Shown piece by piece: positions 1 to 13,500 of a stretch of 64,000 nucleotides of DNA; the first letter of the stretch is position 1; every line of letters begins with the position of its first letter. A program made the position numbers and the translations under genes. Source of the stretch: Limnomonas spitsbergensis (Eukaryota > Chlorophyta > Chlorophyceae > Chlamydomonadales); assembly GCA_037349105.1 (NCBI GenBank), contig JAYJMM010000086.1:744001-808000 (forward strand), read 5' to 3'. Below the pieces are notes generated by a model that was given only the letters and a program-made list of their open reading frames with translations, had not been told where the DNA came from and did not search any database.

Positions 1-1542
1 CTCAACCCTCAACCCGTATGGCCCTGTAGGCTCTGTACGACCAGCTGTAACCCTGAACCCTAAACCCGTATGGCCCTGTAGGCGCTGTACGGCCAGCTGT
101 AACCCTGAACCCTAAACCCGTATGGCCCTGTAGGCGCTGTACGGCCAGCTGCTACCCTGAACCCTAAACCCGTATGGCCCTGTAGGCGCTGTACGGCCAG
201 CTGTTACCCTGAACCCTAAACCCGTATGGCCCTGTAGGCGCTGTACGGCCAGCTGTTAACCTGAACCCTAAACCCGTATGGCCCTGTAGGCGCTGTACGG
301 CCAGCTGTAACCCTGAACCCTAAACCCGTATGGCCCTGTAGGCGCTGTACGGCCAGCTGTTACCCTGAACCCTAAACCCGTATGGCCCTGTAGGCGCTGT
401 ACGGCCAGCTGTTAACCTGAACCCTAAACCCGTATGGCCCTGTAGGCGCTGTACGGCCAGCTGTTACACTGAACCCTAAACCCGTATGGCCCTGTAGGCG
501 CTGTACGGCCAGCTGTTACCCTGAATCCTAAACCCGTATGGCCCTGTAGGCGCTGTACGGCCAGCTGTAACCCTGAACCCTAACCCGTATGGCCCTGTAG
601 GCGCTGTACGGCCAGCTGTAACCCTGAACCCTAAACCCGTATGGCCCTGTAGGCGCTGTACGGCCAGCTGTAACCCTGAATCTTAAACCCGTATGGCCCT
701 GTAGGCGCTGTACGGCCAGCTGTTACACTGAATCCTAAACCCTTATGGCCCTGTAGGCGCTGTACGGCCAGCTGTAACCCTGAACCCTAAACCCGTATGG
801 CCCTGTAGGCGCTGTACGGCCAGCTGTTACCCTGAATCCTAAACCCGTATGGCCCTGTAGGCGCTGTACGGCCAGCTGTAACCCTGAACCCTAAACCCGT
901 ATGGCCCTGTAGGCGCTGTACGGCCAGCTGTAACCCTGAACCCTAACCCGTATGGCCCTGTAGGCGCTGTACGGCCAGCTGTAACCCTGAACCCTAAACC
1001 CGTATGGCCCTGTAGGCGCTGTACGGCCAGCTGTTACCCTGAACCCTAAACCCGTATGGCCCTGTAGGCGCTGTACAGCCAGCTGTAACCCTGAACCCTA
1101 AACCCGTATGGCCCTGTAGGCGCTGTACGGCCAGCTGTTACCCTGAATCCTTAACCCGTATGGCCCTGTAGGCGCTGTACGGCCAGCTGTAACCCTAAAC
1201 CCTAAACCCGTATGGCCCTGTAGGCGCTGTACGGCCAGCTGTTACCCTGAACCCTTAACCCGTATGGCCCTGTAGGCGCTGTACGGCCAGCTGTAACCCT
1301 GAACCCTAAACCCGTATGGCCCTGTAGGCGCTGTACGGCCAGCTGTTACCCTGAACCCTGAATCCTAAACCCGTATGGCCCTGTAGGCGCTGTACGGCCA
1401 GCTGTTACCCTGAACCCTAAACCCGTATGGCCCTGTAAGCCCTGTACGGCCAGCTGTTACCCTGAACCCTAAACCCGTATGGCCCTGTAGGCCCTGTATG
1501 GCCAGCTGTTACCCTGAACCCTAAACCCGTATGGCCATGTAG
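1..1542 (+). repeat. 52-bp minisatellite carrying an acceptor site and exon start
   Basis: About 29 head-to-tail copies of a 52-bp unit with few substitutions. Each unit contains a telomere-like stretch (AACCCTAAACCCG), then TATGGCCCTGTAG and GCGCTGTACGGCCAGCTG. In the last unit that CTGTAG (ATGTAG there) is the acceptor of the first visible RAP-gene exon, and the following 18 bases are its first six codons (ALYGQL). The array therefore looks like an amplified intron-exon boundary rather than neutral satellite. It runs off the left edge of the window. Confidence 0.9.
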
Positions 1543-4500
1543 GCGCTGTACGGCCAGCTGAACGGCCTGCCTTGCCAGGACCTGACCAACGCTATGTGGG
1601 CTCTGGCCGTGATGGGGGTATACGAACATGAGGTGAGGGTTCAGGGTTCAGGGTTTAAGGAACACGCGGTGAGGGTTCATGAAAGTGGGGGGAGAGTGAA
1701 GGAGGATGTTCCTAAAGCTGGCCGTCCCTTAGCCGGACTTAAGCCTCCCCACCCCTTTCTTCTCAACAGGCCTACGCTTTGATGACACGGTTTGTGTGGG
1801 GAACTTCCCTGCTCTCAGATACTGATAACCTCTTCCTTCTCCGCATGCTTTGACTTGTGTTGACTTTTGGTTTGAGTTCCACAAGAATCTTATCTCTTAT
1901 GCGGAACCTAGGTTTTCTCACTTTATTTTCCTGAACTGAAATTGTGATGATCCTTGAGCGGGATACTCCAACCTCGTCCCAGACACGAATGCCCCTCTCT
2001 TGTCCCAGCAGACCTTTTGTTCCATGACAGGGTTTGCATGGGACGTCGTTCTGGAAGCTTCTTTGCGCCAACCAGCCTTCAACTCTGAACCATCCTCTCC
2101 TAAACAGGCCTTTGTTTCTATGATAGGGTTTGTGTTGGAAGATGTTCCGGAAGCTTCTCCGTGCCAGCCAGCCTTGAACCCTATACCCTCCTCCTCTTCA
2201 CAGAGCATTGTTCCCATGACAGGGTTTGTGTGGGAAGAGGTCCCAGATGCATCCCCGTGTCAGCCAGCCTTAAACCATATTTTTCTTTTCTCAAGGCTCG
2301 ACTTAGTTTCAGCTTCACTTCAGCTACCCCCTTGGCCTTCGGCCGGAGGCCCCAAGCGAGGCCAGGCGTGCTGCCTGTGCCTGTAGGCCGGTCAAGGTCC
2401 GGCCCCAGTTACGTCTTTGGCAGCCTTGGAGCGGCCTTGTGAACATGGACTCCTTGCTGAAAACAAGAAATGGAACGCTGTCCAACCCTGAGCCATCCAA
2501 CCCTGAGCCATCCTCCTCGTTGCAGGCCTTTGCCTCCATGACAGAGTTTGTGTGGGACGCTGTTCCGGAAGCTACCCCGCGCCAGCTGGCCGTGCTCTCG
2601 GCATCCTTTGCCACCTTCAGCCACTTCGATGACGATCACGACCTCTTTGACGCCATCGCGTCCAGCTTCTGCAGGTCGGGGGGGCAGGGATGCCCGTTAT
2701 TTGATCTTTGTGTAGCTTAGTTGTAGCTGATAAACCCTGAAATAAGCCCTAAACAAGCCAAAAGCCTTAAATGACCCTCATAAAAAGCCCTTAATTTAGC
2801 CCTTAAACAAGCCCCTCAATAAAGGGGCTCTCCTTTTGTGTTAGAGCCTGTGGTGGACCCAAGGACCTAGTCCCTCTGGCTGGGTGCTCTGGACTTCATA
2901 CTCTCAGCTTCGGCTGCTGTGATGGAGTCAAGGACCTAGCTCCTCTGGCTGGGTGCTCTGGACTTCATACCCTCAACTTTTGCTCATGTTGTGGAGTCAA
3001 GGGCCTAGCCCCTCTGGCTGGGTGCTCTGGACTTCATACTCTCTGCTTTAGCTGTTGTGGTGGAGTCAAGGACCCTAGCCCCTCTGACAGGGTCGGTGCT
3101 CTGGACTTCATAATCTCAGTGTTAGCGCCTGTGGTGGATTCAAGGACCTAGCCCCTCTGGCTGCATGCACTGGACTTTATACTCTCAGCTTAAGCTGATG
3201 TGGTGGAGTCAAGGACCTAAATGAGCAGTGCAGAGGGTTTGCGGTGCTGACTGTACAGGGTGCAAACCTTTTTAAATGGCCCATACCGGTATGTTATGAC
3301 TACCAAGTTGACGCAGCCACCCACTCCAGTGCATTTTTCGCCATGTATTTTGCCATGGCCTCAATCATCAGCTGGCCAGGCAGAGGATGTGACTGAATTG
3401 TAGCTGAATTGTAGCTGAAGCGCTCTATGATTAACTGTGCATCATGCATGGGGCGCTGACGGAACGAGGTGCCGCCTGTTTGATGCTGTTGCGCCCAGCC
3501 ACTGCAGCCTGGTCAAGGGATGTAGCTGAATCGTAGCTGACTTGTAGCTGAAGCGCCCTAAATAGATACCGGTAGCGAAGGCTGCATGCACACGGTGACC
3601 TGTTTGATGCCCACACACTCTAACTGTGCAGGTTGAGCATGGCAGTGTACGTTTAGGGTTCAGGGTAACCCTAGCCCTTAACCCTAAACCCAAACCCTTC
3701 AGGGGGGCATATTTATCCCTAGGGTAACCCTATAATACCCTAACTATCAACCCATGACCCTAAACCCTAGGGGACTGCATCCTAAACCCTAGGGTGGCCC
3801 TGAACCCTGACCATAAACACTCCACCCTAAACCGTAGGGTTTAGTTTCGAGTGACTGACCAGTAGAGGGCAGTATGTCTTGAATCTTGATGTAGTTGAAT
3901 TGTAGCTGAATACACACACTATCACAGAACAATGCAGGATGCCTGCGGTGCTGATTCCAGGCCAGACAGGGATGCATGCGATGTTATTTGAACAGGGGCT
4001 AAGGGAGAGTGGCTGGCTTGTCTAAATCCGGTTACCGGAAATTATGGATTGAAGATCCTCGCTTGACCAATGGTTTTGCATCGGCTGTGGCTAGCTCCTG
4101 CTGGCCAGGCAGGGGGAGAGGGGCCCTTGTGTGATTTCCGTACGAACCAGGCCACCAAGCAGCCGCCATTTGGGCCGACGGGGACGAAGTCTTGAGGGGC
4201 CTACGGCCTGTGGACCAGGCAGCAGGAAACGCTGAACCTGGCCCCTCATGCATAGGCTTTGACTATGTGATGTAGCTGAATTGTAGCTTAAGTGCACTAA
4301 AACAAGCCGTGCAAGATGCTCATGGTGCTGGCTGTCTGTCTTGCTGAGGTCGCACGTGGTGCTGTCTGTGCCAAGTTTTTTCAGTTGTTATGTCTACCGG
4401 TATTTATTTGCCGAAATCAGGGTGGGAGGCTTGGAGATCCTCACTTGGGGGACTCCTGGGGGCTCGTATCCCGGACCCTGACTGCGTTGCGTAAGTGTGC

Positions 4501-7500
4501 ATGTGTGAGGCCTGCCTTGATGATCGTTCCTGCCGCACTCACCTCAGCCATCCCGCAGCCTTGGACTTGTTAACTAATCCTCAACCCTAGGGTTGTAGTG
4601 AAAATGTGTGTTTGCCTAAACCCCTAATGCCCTAAGCAAGGAGGACAACGCTAGACCCTTCACCCGAAACCCTAAACCCTGGATCCTAAACCCCTAAACC
4701 TTGCCCGGTTCACTCGCAGGAAGATCAACCAGGCCTCCCCCTCGGACGCAGTGCTGCTGCTCAAGTCAATGGCTGTGCTGCATCTCACGCCATCCAGCAC
4801 GCCCGAGCCCCATGATAGCAGCGAAGACCCCTCGATCGGGCCCAACAGCGACAGCGATGAAAGCAGCAGCAGCAACGGGGGCAGCGGGGGGGGCTGCGGG
4901 AGCGGGCTGTTCTCCCGTGTCTGTGAGCACCTTGAGTGGAGTGTGGCCTCCCAAGGCATGTCCGTCACTGACCTGGCAGACCTGCTGTGGGCGTGTGCAC
5001 GGGTGGGCCATCGGGACGAGGCGCTGCTAGAGGCAGCTACTGGGCAGCTTCTGGGCCTGCTCCGACCTGGAGCTGTCACGGCGCCGAGCGCTAGGGTCGC
5101 GTATTGGGGTCCGCGCTGGGGTCCGCTGGGCGGAGCCCAGGCGAGGGACTGGAGCCGGGAGTGCCTTGAGGCCGGGGGGATGTTCAGCGCCGCTGCAGCG
5201 AGGGGTAATCCGGCGCTGCCGGGAGCCCCGGCTGAGGGCCTGCCAGAGGGTGCCGGTCTCGGCGCGCAGGCTGTCGATGGCTCGGAGAACGTGTTGCACC
5301 TGGAGAACCTCTCGAAGGTACCTCACTCATGCTGCAGCTCGGGCTGCTCTTGCCAGGTGTCATGCCAGGTGTCATGCCAGGCGCCATGCCAGGCGCCATG
5401 CCAGGTGTCATGCCAGGCGCCATGCCAGGCGCCATGCCAGGTGTCAATCCAGGTGTCATGTCAGGTGTCATGCCAGGTATCATGCCAGGTGTCATGTCAG
5501 GTGTCATGCCAGGTGTCAATCCAGGTGTCATGTCAGGTGTCATGCCAGGTGTCATGCCAGGTGTCATGCCAGGTGTCAATCCAGGTGTCATGCCAGGTAT
5601 CATGCCAGGTGTCATGTCAGGTGTCATGCCAGGTGTCATGTCAGGTGTCATGTCAGGTGTCATGCCAGGTGTCATGCCAGGTGTCATGCCAGGTGTCATG
5701 CCAGGTGTCATGTCAGGTGTCATGCCAGGTGTCAATCCAGGTGTCATGTCAGGTGTCATGCCAGGTGTCATGCCAGGTGTCATGCAAGGTGTCATGCCAG
5801 GTGTCATGCCAGGTGTCATGTCAGGTGTCATGCCAGGTGTCATGTCAGGTGTCATGTCAGGTGTCATGCCAGGTGTCAATCCAGGTGTCATGTCAGGTGT
5901 CATGCCAGGTGTCAATCCAGGTGTCATGCCAGGTGTCATACCAGGTGTCATGCCAGGTGTCATGTAAGGTGTCATGCCAGGTGTCAATCCAGGTGTCATG
6001 TCAGGTGTCATGCCAGTTGTCATGCCAGGTGTCATGCCAGGTGTCATGTCAGGTGTCATGTCAGGTGTCATGCCAGGTGTCATGTCAGGTATCATGCCAG
6101 GTGTCATGCCAGGTGTCATGCCAGGTGTCATGCCAGGTGTCATGCCAGGTGTCATGCCAGGTGTCATGCCAGGTGTCATGTCAGGTGTCATGCCAGGTGT
6201 CATGCCAGGTGTCATGTCAGGTGTCATGCCAGGTGTCATGCCAGGTGTCATGCCAGGTGTCATGTCAGGTGTCATGCCAGGTGTCATGCCAGGTGTCATG
6301 TCAGGTGTCATGTCAGGTGTCATGCCAGGTATCATGCCAGGTGTCATGCCAGGTGTCATGTCAGGTATCATGTCAGGTGTCATGCCAGGTGTCATGCCAG
6401 GTGTCATGTCAGGTGTCATGTCAGGTGTCATGCCAGGTGTCATGTCAGGTGTCATGCCAGGTGTCAATCCAGGTGTCATGTCAGGTGTCATGCCAGGTGT
6501 CATGCCAGGTGTCATGCCAGGTGTCAATCCAGGTGTCATGTCAGGTGTCATGCCAGGTGTCATGTCAGGTATCATGCCAGGTGTCATGCCAGGTGTCATG
6601 CCAGGTGTCATGCCAGGTGTCATGCCAGGTGTCATGCCAGGTGTCATGCCAGGTGTCATGCCAGGTGTCATGTCAGGTGTCATGCCAGGTGTCATGCCAG
6701 GTGTCATGTCAGGTGTCATGCCAGGTGTCATGCCAGGTGTCATGCCAGGTGTCATGTCAGGTGTCATGCCAGGTGTCATGTCAGGTGTCATGTCAGGTGT
6801 CATGCCAGGTATCATGCCAGGTATCATGCCAGGTGTCATGCCAGGTGTCATGTCAGGTATCATGTCAGGTGTCATGCCAGGTGTCATGCCAGGTGTCATG
6901 TCAGGTGTCATGTCAGGTGTCATGCCAGGTGTCATGTCAGGTGTCATGCCAGGTGTCATGCCAGGTGTCATGCCAGGTGTCATGCCAGGTATCATGCCAG
7001 GTATCATGCCAGGTGTCATGTCAGGTGTCATGCCAGGTGTCATGCCAGGTATCATGCCAGGTGTCATGCCAGGTGTCATGTCAGTTGCCTGCATGTTTCC
7101 TCCATTTCTCCTGGGGCAATGACGCCCTCCCTCCCTCCACCCTCAACCCCTGTTGATGATCCTCAGTTCCATTAACACCCTGAGGCAATGACATCATTTC
7201 TCGCTCCCTGTTTCCCTCAACCCTTGACCCTCAACCCTGAAACCCCTGCTGCAGATCCTTGGGTCATTTATCTCCCTGGGGCACTGGCAGCCCCGTCTGC
7301 TGCCCCAACTGATGAAGCTGTTGGAGCAGTGGGGACCGGAGGACCTCACAGCAGTGCAGGCGGAACGACTGGGCGCTGCTGACGCTGGCCTGGCTGAGAT
7401 GCTGCCTGGAGCCAGTGAGTGTGGAGGAGGGGGATAAGATAATACACTTTGGATGTTAGGTTGCTTCGGCTACAACTCTGCTGCATGACGGCAGTGCAGG

Positions 7501-10500
7501 CGGAGCGACGGGGCTCTGCTGACGCTGGCCTGGCTGAAATGCTGCCTGGGGCAAGTGAGTGTTAAGGGGGGGGGGATAAGGCACTCGCAATTGCAGGGTG
7601 ATTTAGCTATGGTTCTGCTGCACAATGGCAACACAGGCGGCGCGAATGGTTGCAGCTGACGTTGGCCTGGCTGAAATGCTGCCTACAAGCCAGTGAGCGG
7701 GTAGGAGATGTGCATAGGTGGGCAGGGAAGGGTATGGGGAGGGGAGGGGTGGGGGGGGAGGATTGAGGGGCATTAGATGTTTAGGACTGTTTGGCAGCAG
7801 CTCTCGTTATGTTAGGGTTTTGCTTCACCAGGTTCCCCCCCGGTCTTATGCCGTCACGTCACGCGACTCATGTAGTTTTATGGTACCTAAAGCAACCTCA
7901 CCTAAAGAGATTGGCCGCGGTTGCCTTCTGCACCATTTGTACCGCGGAGCGCTCTGTCCTGCCTCGCCTCGCCCCACCCTTGCCTGCCATGTCCATGATC
8001 CGTTGATCGTTTAGGGCACCTCACCTCACCTTTCCGCACCGCACCCCACCTTTTACCTCCCTTCTCGCTGCATACTGCACAACTCATCTGTGTCCCTGGC
8101 TGTTGCCATGCTCAGAGCCGGTGAGCTCCAGCCTGGTCCCGGCTTCTGGCGCGCCCGCCCGCGAATCCATAGAGACAATGTGGGAGAAGGCGACGGCGTC
8201 CCGCAAGGCGTCCCTGCGATTGCCCGACGCGCTGGTGCCCCGTGTGATGGTGGCCACGCTAGCGGCGCAGCTGCACGAGGACGACCTCGGGAAGTATAAG
8301 TCGTGGCAGTACAGGTGCGCCCCAGGACCTCAGGGAGTATAAGTCGTGGCAGTACAGGTGCGCCCCATGACCTCAAGAAGTACAAGTCGTGGCAGTACAG
8401 GTGTGTCCCAGAACCTCGGGAAGTACAAGTCGTGACAGTACAGGTGCGCTCCATGATCTTGGGAAGTACAAGTCGTATACTTCACAAAGCAGTACAAGTC
8501 GTGGCAGCACAGGTCCACGGTTAGAGCTTGAGTTGTTTTTTAGCAGCGCAGCTGCCGGAGGATGATCATGGGATGTACAAGACTTGGGATTACAGACGCA
8601 CAAGTTCAAGTTCAAGGAGTTAGGGTTGATGTTTTGGCGGTGCAGCCGCAGCAGGCAGGAGAATTATGGAAGCAGAATCTGTCTTGACCCGGCACAACAC
8701 GGCATGATGTGGCACACATCTAGTCAGACTGTTCAAATATGGAGGTACATAGAACGAGTCAAGTGCCGATGCCTACATATTCAAACCTCTTATGATTTAT
8801 TAACTTCTCTTTGTCACCCCAGATGTCAATGCCTCTAGCTCCAAACCTGTGGTTAAACCCTCCTTTATCGCCCCTGCTGTCGGCGCCCGCCCCGCAGACC
8901 CAGCCAGGGCATGACACGATCCGATATGCGGCGCGACGTGCTGGAGGTGTTGGAGCGCCTCGGGGCCAAACCGCAGCCCCCTGGAGGCTCCTGCACCATC
9001 GATGGCTCACTTGTGATGCATATAGCAACGTCATTCCGGTGAGGCTTGCTTAGGGTTTAGGATGTATGATTTAGGGTACCAGAGGGTGATGGTGGGGTCT
9101 CTGGATTACTCTTTAGGTTATCTTTCTTTTCTTAGTGTCAAAGTGGTGTGCGCTGTTTTAAACTGCAGTTAAAACCCTGACGCCCAGCCTAACGTGCTTA
9201 AGGGTGAAGGGTTTAGGGTTCTGTCCATCCACCCCCACTGCAGCGGCCATCTCCTGGCCGTCGAGATGTTTGGACCCTAGCAGGCGCCTTGTCGGTTCAA
9301 GCTTCCCTCCTATTGTGGCTACAACCTTGACACCCGGTCTGATGCGCGTTTCTTCTCCCCTTCTGCAGCGGCCATCGCCTGGCTGTTGAGATATTGGATC
9401 CCAGCTGCTGCCTTCGTGGCGAGCCCCACACACCCATCGGGCTCGTAACTGCAAGGTGATATCTGAGGAATCATTCCTCATCCCGCCAGCTGCCGGTCCA
9501 GAGGTGTAACATCATTAACCAGCTGCCGGCCCAGAGGTGTAACATCATTAACCAGCTGCCAGCCCAGAGGTGTAACATCATTAACAGCTGCCAGCCCAGA
9601 GGTGTAACATCATTAACCGGCTGCCGGCCCAGAGGTGTAACATCATTAACCAGCTGCCGGCCCAGAGGTGTAACATCATTAACCAGCTGCCGGCCCAGAG
9701 GTGTAACATCATTAACCAGCTGCCGGCCCAGAGGTGTAACGTCATTAACAGCTGCCGGCCCAGAGGTGTAACATCATTAACCAGCTGCCGGCCCAGAGGT
9801 GTAACATCATTAACCAGCTGCCGGCCCAGAGGTGTAACATCATTAACCAGCTGCCGGCCCAGAGGTGTAACATCATTAACCAGCTGCCGGTTCAGAGGTG
9901 TAACATCATGAACCAGCTGCCGGCCCAGAGGTGTAACATCATTAACCAGCTGCCGGCCCAGAGGTGTAACATCATTAACCAGCTGCCGGCCCAGAGGTGT
10001 AACATCATTAACCAGCTGCCGGTTCAGAGGTGTAACGTCATTAAGCAGCTGCCAGCCCAGATGTGTGAAATCATTAACCAGCTGCCGCCCAGAGGTGTAA
10101 CATCATTAACCAGCTGCCGGCCCAGAGGAGTAACATCATTAACCAGCTGCCGGCCCAGAGGTGTAACATCATTAACCAGCTGCCGGCCCAGAGATGTAAC
10201 ATCATTAACCAGCTGCCGGCCCAGAGGTGTAACATCATTAACCAGCTGCCGGCCCAGAGGTGTAACATCATTAACCAGCTGCCGGCCCAGAGGTGTAACG
10301 TCATTAACAGCTGCCGGCCCAGAGGTGTAACATCATTAACCAGCTGCCGGCCCAGAGGTGTAACATCATTAACCAGCTGCCGGCCCAGAGGTGTAACATC
10401 ATTAACCAGCTGCCGGCCCAGAGGTGTAACATCATTAACCAGCTGCCGGCCCAGAGGTGTAACATCATTAACCAGCTGCCGGCCCAGAGGTGTAACGACA

Positions 10501-13500
10501 TTAACCAGCTGCCGGCCCAGAGGTGTAGTGTCATTAACCAGCTGCCGGCCCAGAGGTGTAACATCATTAACCAGCTGCCGGCCCAGAGATGTAACGACAT
10601 TAACCAGCTGCCGGCCCAGAGGTGTAACATCATTAACCAGCTGCCGGCCCAGAGGTGTAACATCATTAACCAGCTGCCGGCCTAGAGGTGTAACGTCATT
10701 AACAGCTGCCGGCCCAAAGGTGTAACATCATTAACCAGCTGCCGGCCCAGAGGTGTAACGACATTAACCAGCTGCCGGTTCAGAGGTGTAACGTCATTAA
10801 CCAGCTGCTGGTCCAGAGGTGTAACGTCATTAACCAGCTGCCGGCCCAGAGGTGTAACATCATTAACCAGCTGCCAGCCCAGAGGTGTAACATCATTAAC
10901 CAGCTGCCGGCCTAGAGGTGTAACATCATTAACCAGCTGCCGGCCCAGAGGTGTAACGTCATTAACCAGCTGCCGGCCCAGAGGTGTAACATCATTAACC
11001 AGCTGCCGGCCCAGAGGTGTAACATTATTAACCAGCTGCCGGCCCAGAGGTGTAACGACATTAACCAGCTGCCGGCCCAGAGGTGTAACGTCATTAACCA
11101 GCTGCCGGCCCAGAGGTGTAGTGTCATTAACCAGCTGCCGGCCCAGAGGTGTAAAGTCATTAACCAGCTGCCGGTTCAGAGGTGTAACGTCATTAAGCAG
11201 CTGCCGGCCCAGAGGTGTAACATCATTAACCAGCTGCCGGCCCAGAGGTGTAACATCATTAACCAGCTGCCGGCCCAGAGGTGTAACATCATTAACCAGC
11301 TGCTGGCCCAGAGGTGTAACATCATTAACCAGCTGCCGGCCCAGAGGTGTAACATCATTAACCAGCTGCCGGCCCAGAGGTGTAACATCATTAACCAGCT
11401 GCCGGCCCAGAGGTGTAACATCATTAACCAGCTGCCGGCCCAGAGGTGTAACGTCATTAACAGCTGCCGGCCCAGAGGTGTAACATCATTAACCAGCTGC
11501 CGGCCCAGAGGTGTAACATCATTAACCAGCTGCCGGCCCAGAGGTGTAACATCATTAACCAGCTGCCGCCCAGAGGTGTAACATCATTAACCAGCTGCCG
11601 GCCCAGAGGTGTAACATCATTAACCAGCTGCCGGCCCAGAGGTGTAACATCATTAACCAGCTGCCGGCCCAGAGATGTAACATCATTAACCAGCTGCCGG
11701 CCCAGAGGTGTAACGTCATTAACAGCTGCCGGCCCAGAGGTGTAACATCATTAACCAGCTGCCGGCCCAGAGGTGTAACATCATTAACCAGCTGCCGGCC
11801 CAGAGGTGTAACATCATTAACCAGCTGCCGGCCCAGAGGTGTAACGACATTAACCAGCTGCCGGCCCAGAGGTGTAACATCATTAACCAGCTGCCGGCCC
11901 AGAGGTGTAACATCATTAACCAGCTGCCGGCCCAGAGATGTAACGACATTAACCAGCTGCCGGCCCAGAGGTGTAACATCATTAACCAGCTGCCGGCCCA
12001 GAGGTGTAACATCATTAACCAGCTGCCGGCCTAGAGGTGTAACGTCATTAACAGCTGCCGGCCCAGAGGTGTAACATCATTAACCAGCTGCCGGCCCAGA
12101 GGTGTAACGACATTAACCAGCTGCCGGTTCAGAGGTGTAACATCATTAACCAGCTGCCGGCCCAGAGGTGTAACATCATTAACCAGCTGCCGGCCCAGAG
12201 GTGTAACATCATTAACCAGCTGCCGGCCCAGAGGTGTAACGTCATTAACAGCTGCCGGCCCAGAGGTGTAACATCATTAACCAGCTGCCGGCCCAGAGGT
12301 GTAACATCATTAACCAGCTGCCGGCCCAGAGGTGTAACATCATTAACCAGCTGCCGGCCCAGAGGTGTAACATCATTAACCAGCTGCCGGTTCAGAGGTG
12401 TAACATCATGAACCAGCTGCCGGCCCAGAGGTGTAACATCATTAACCAGCTGCCGGCCCAGAGGTGTAACATCATTAACCAGCTGCCGGCCCAGAGGTGT
12501 AACATCATTAACCAGCTGCCGGCCCAGAGGTGTAACATCATTAACCAGCTGCCAGCCCAGATGTGTAACATCATTAACCAGCTGCCGCCCAGAGGTGTAA
12601 CATCATTAACCAGCTGCCGGCCCAGAGGAGTAACATCATTAACCAGCTGCCGGCCCAGAGGTGTAACATCATTAACCAGCTGCCGGCCCAGAGATGTAAC
12701 ATCATTAACCAGCTGCCGGCCCAGAGGTGTAACATCATTAACCAGCTGCCGGCCCAGAGGTGTAACATCATTAACCAGCTGCCGGCCCAGAGGTGTAACG
12801 TCATTAACAGCTGCCGGCCCAGAGGTGTAACATCATTAACCAGCTGCCGGCCCAGAGGTGTAACATCATTAACCAGCTGCCGGCCCAGAGGTGTAACATC
12901 ATTAACCAGCTGCCGGCCCAGAGGTGTAACATCATTAACCAGCTGCCGGCCCAGAGGTGTAACATCATTAACCAGCTGCCGGCCCAGAGGTGTAACGACA
13001 TTAACCAGCTGCCGGCCCAGAGGTGTAGTGTCATTAACCAGCTGCCGGCCCAGAGGTGTAACATCATTAACCAGCTGCCGGCCCAGAGATGTAACGACAT
13101 TAACCAGCTGCCGGCCCAGAGGTGTAACATCATTAACCAGCTGCCGGCCCAGAGGTGTAACATCATTAACCAGCTGCCGGCCTAGAGGTGTAACGTCATT
13201 AACAGCTGCCGGCCCAAAGGTGTAACATCATTAACCAGCTGCCGGCCCAGAGGTGTAACGACATTAACCAGCTGCCGGTTCAGAGGTGTAACGTCATTAA
13301 CCAGCTGCTGGCCCAGAGGTGTAACATCATTAACCAGCTGCCAGCCCAGAGGTGTAACATCATTAACCAGCTGCCGGCCCAGAGGTGTAACATCATTAAC
13401 CAGCTGCCGGCCCAGAGGTGTAACGTCATTAACCAGCTGCCGGCCCAGAGGTGTAACATCATTAACCAGCTGCCGGCCCAGAGGTGTAACATTATTAACC

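Noticed and set aside
1..1542. Telomere or subtelomere
   Set aside because: CCCTAAA occurs only once per 52-bp unit, the unit carries exon sequence, and the array lies inside a gene.
4751..7175. Very long ORFs (801, 669, 636 codons) with CQVS, RCHA or MTPG repeats
   Set aside because: They are frames of the 12-bp array, open because the unit is a multiple of three; RAP-gene exons splice across it in phase.
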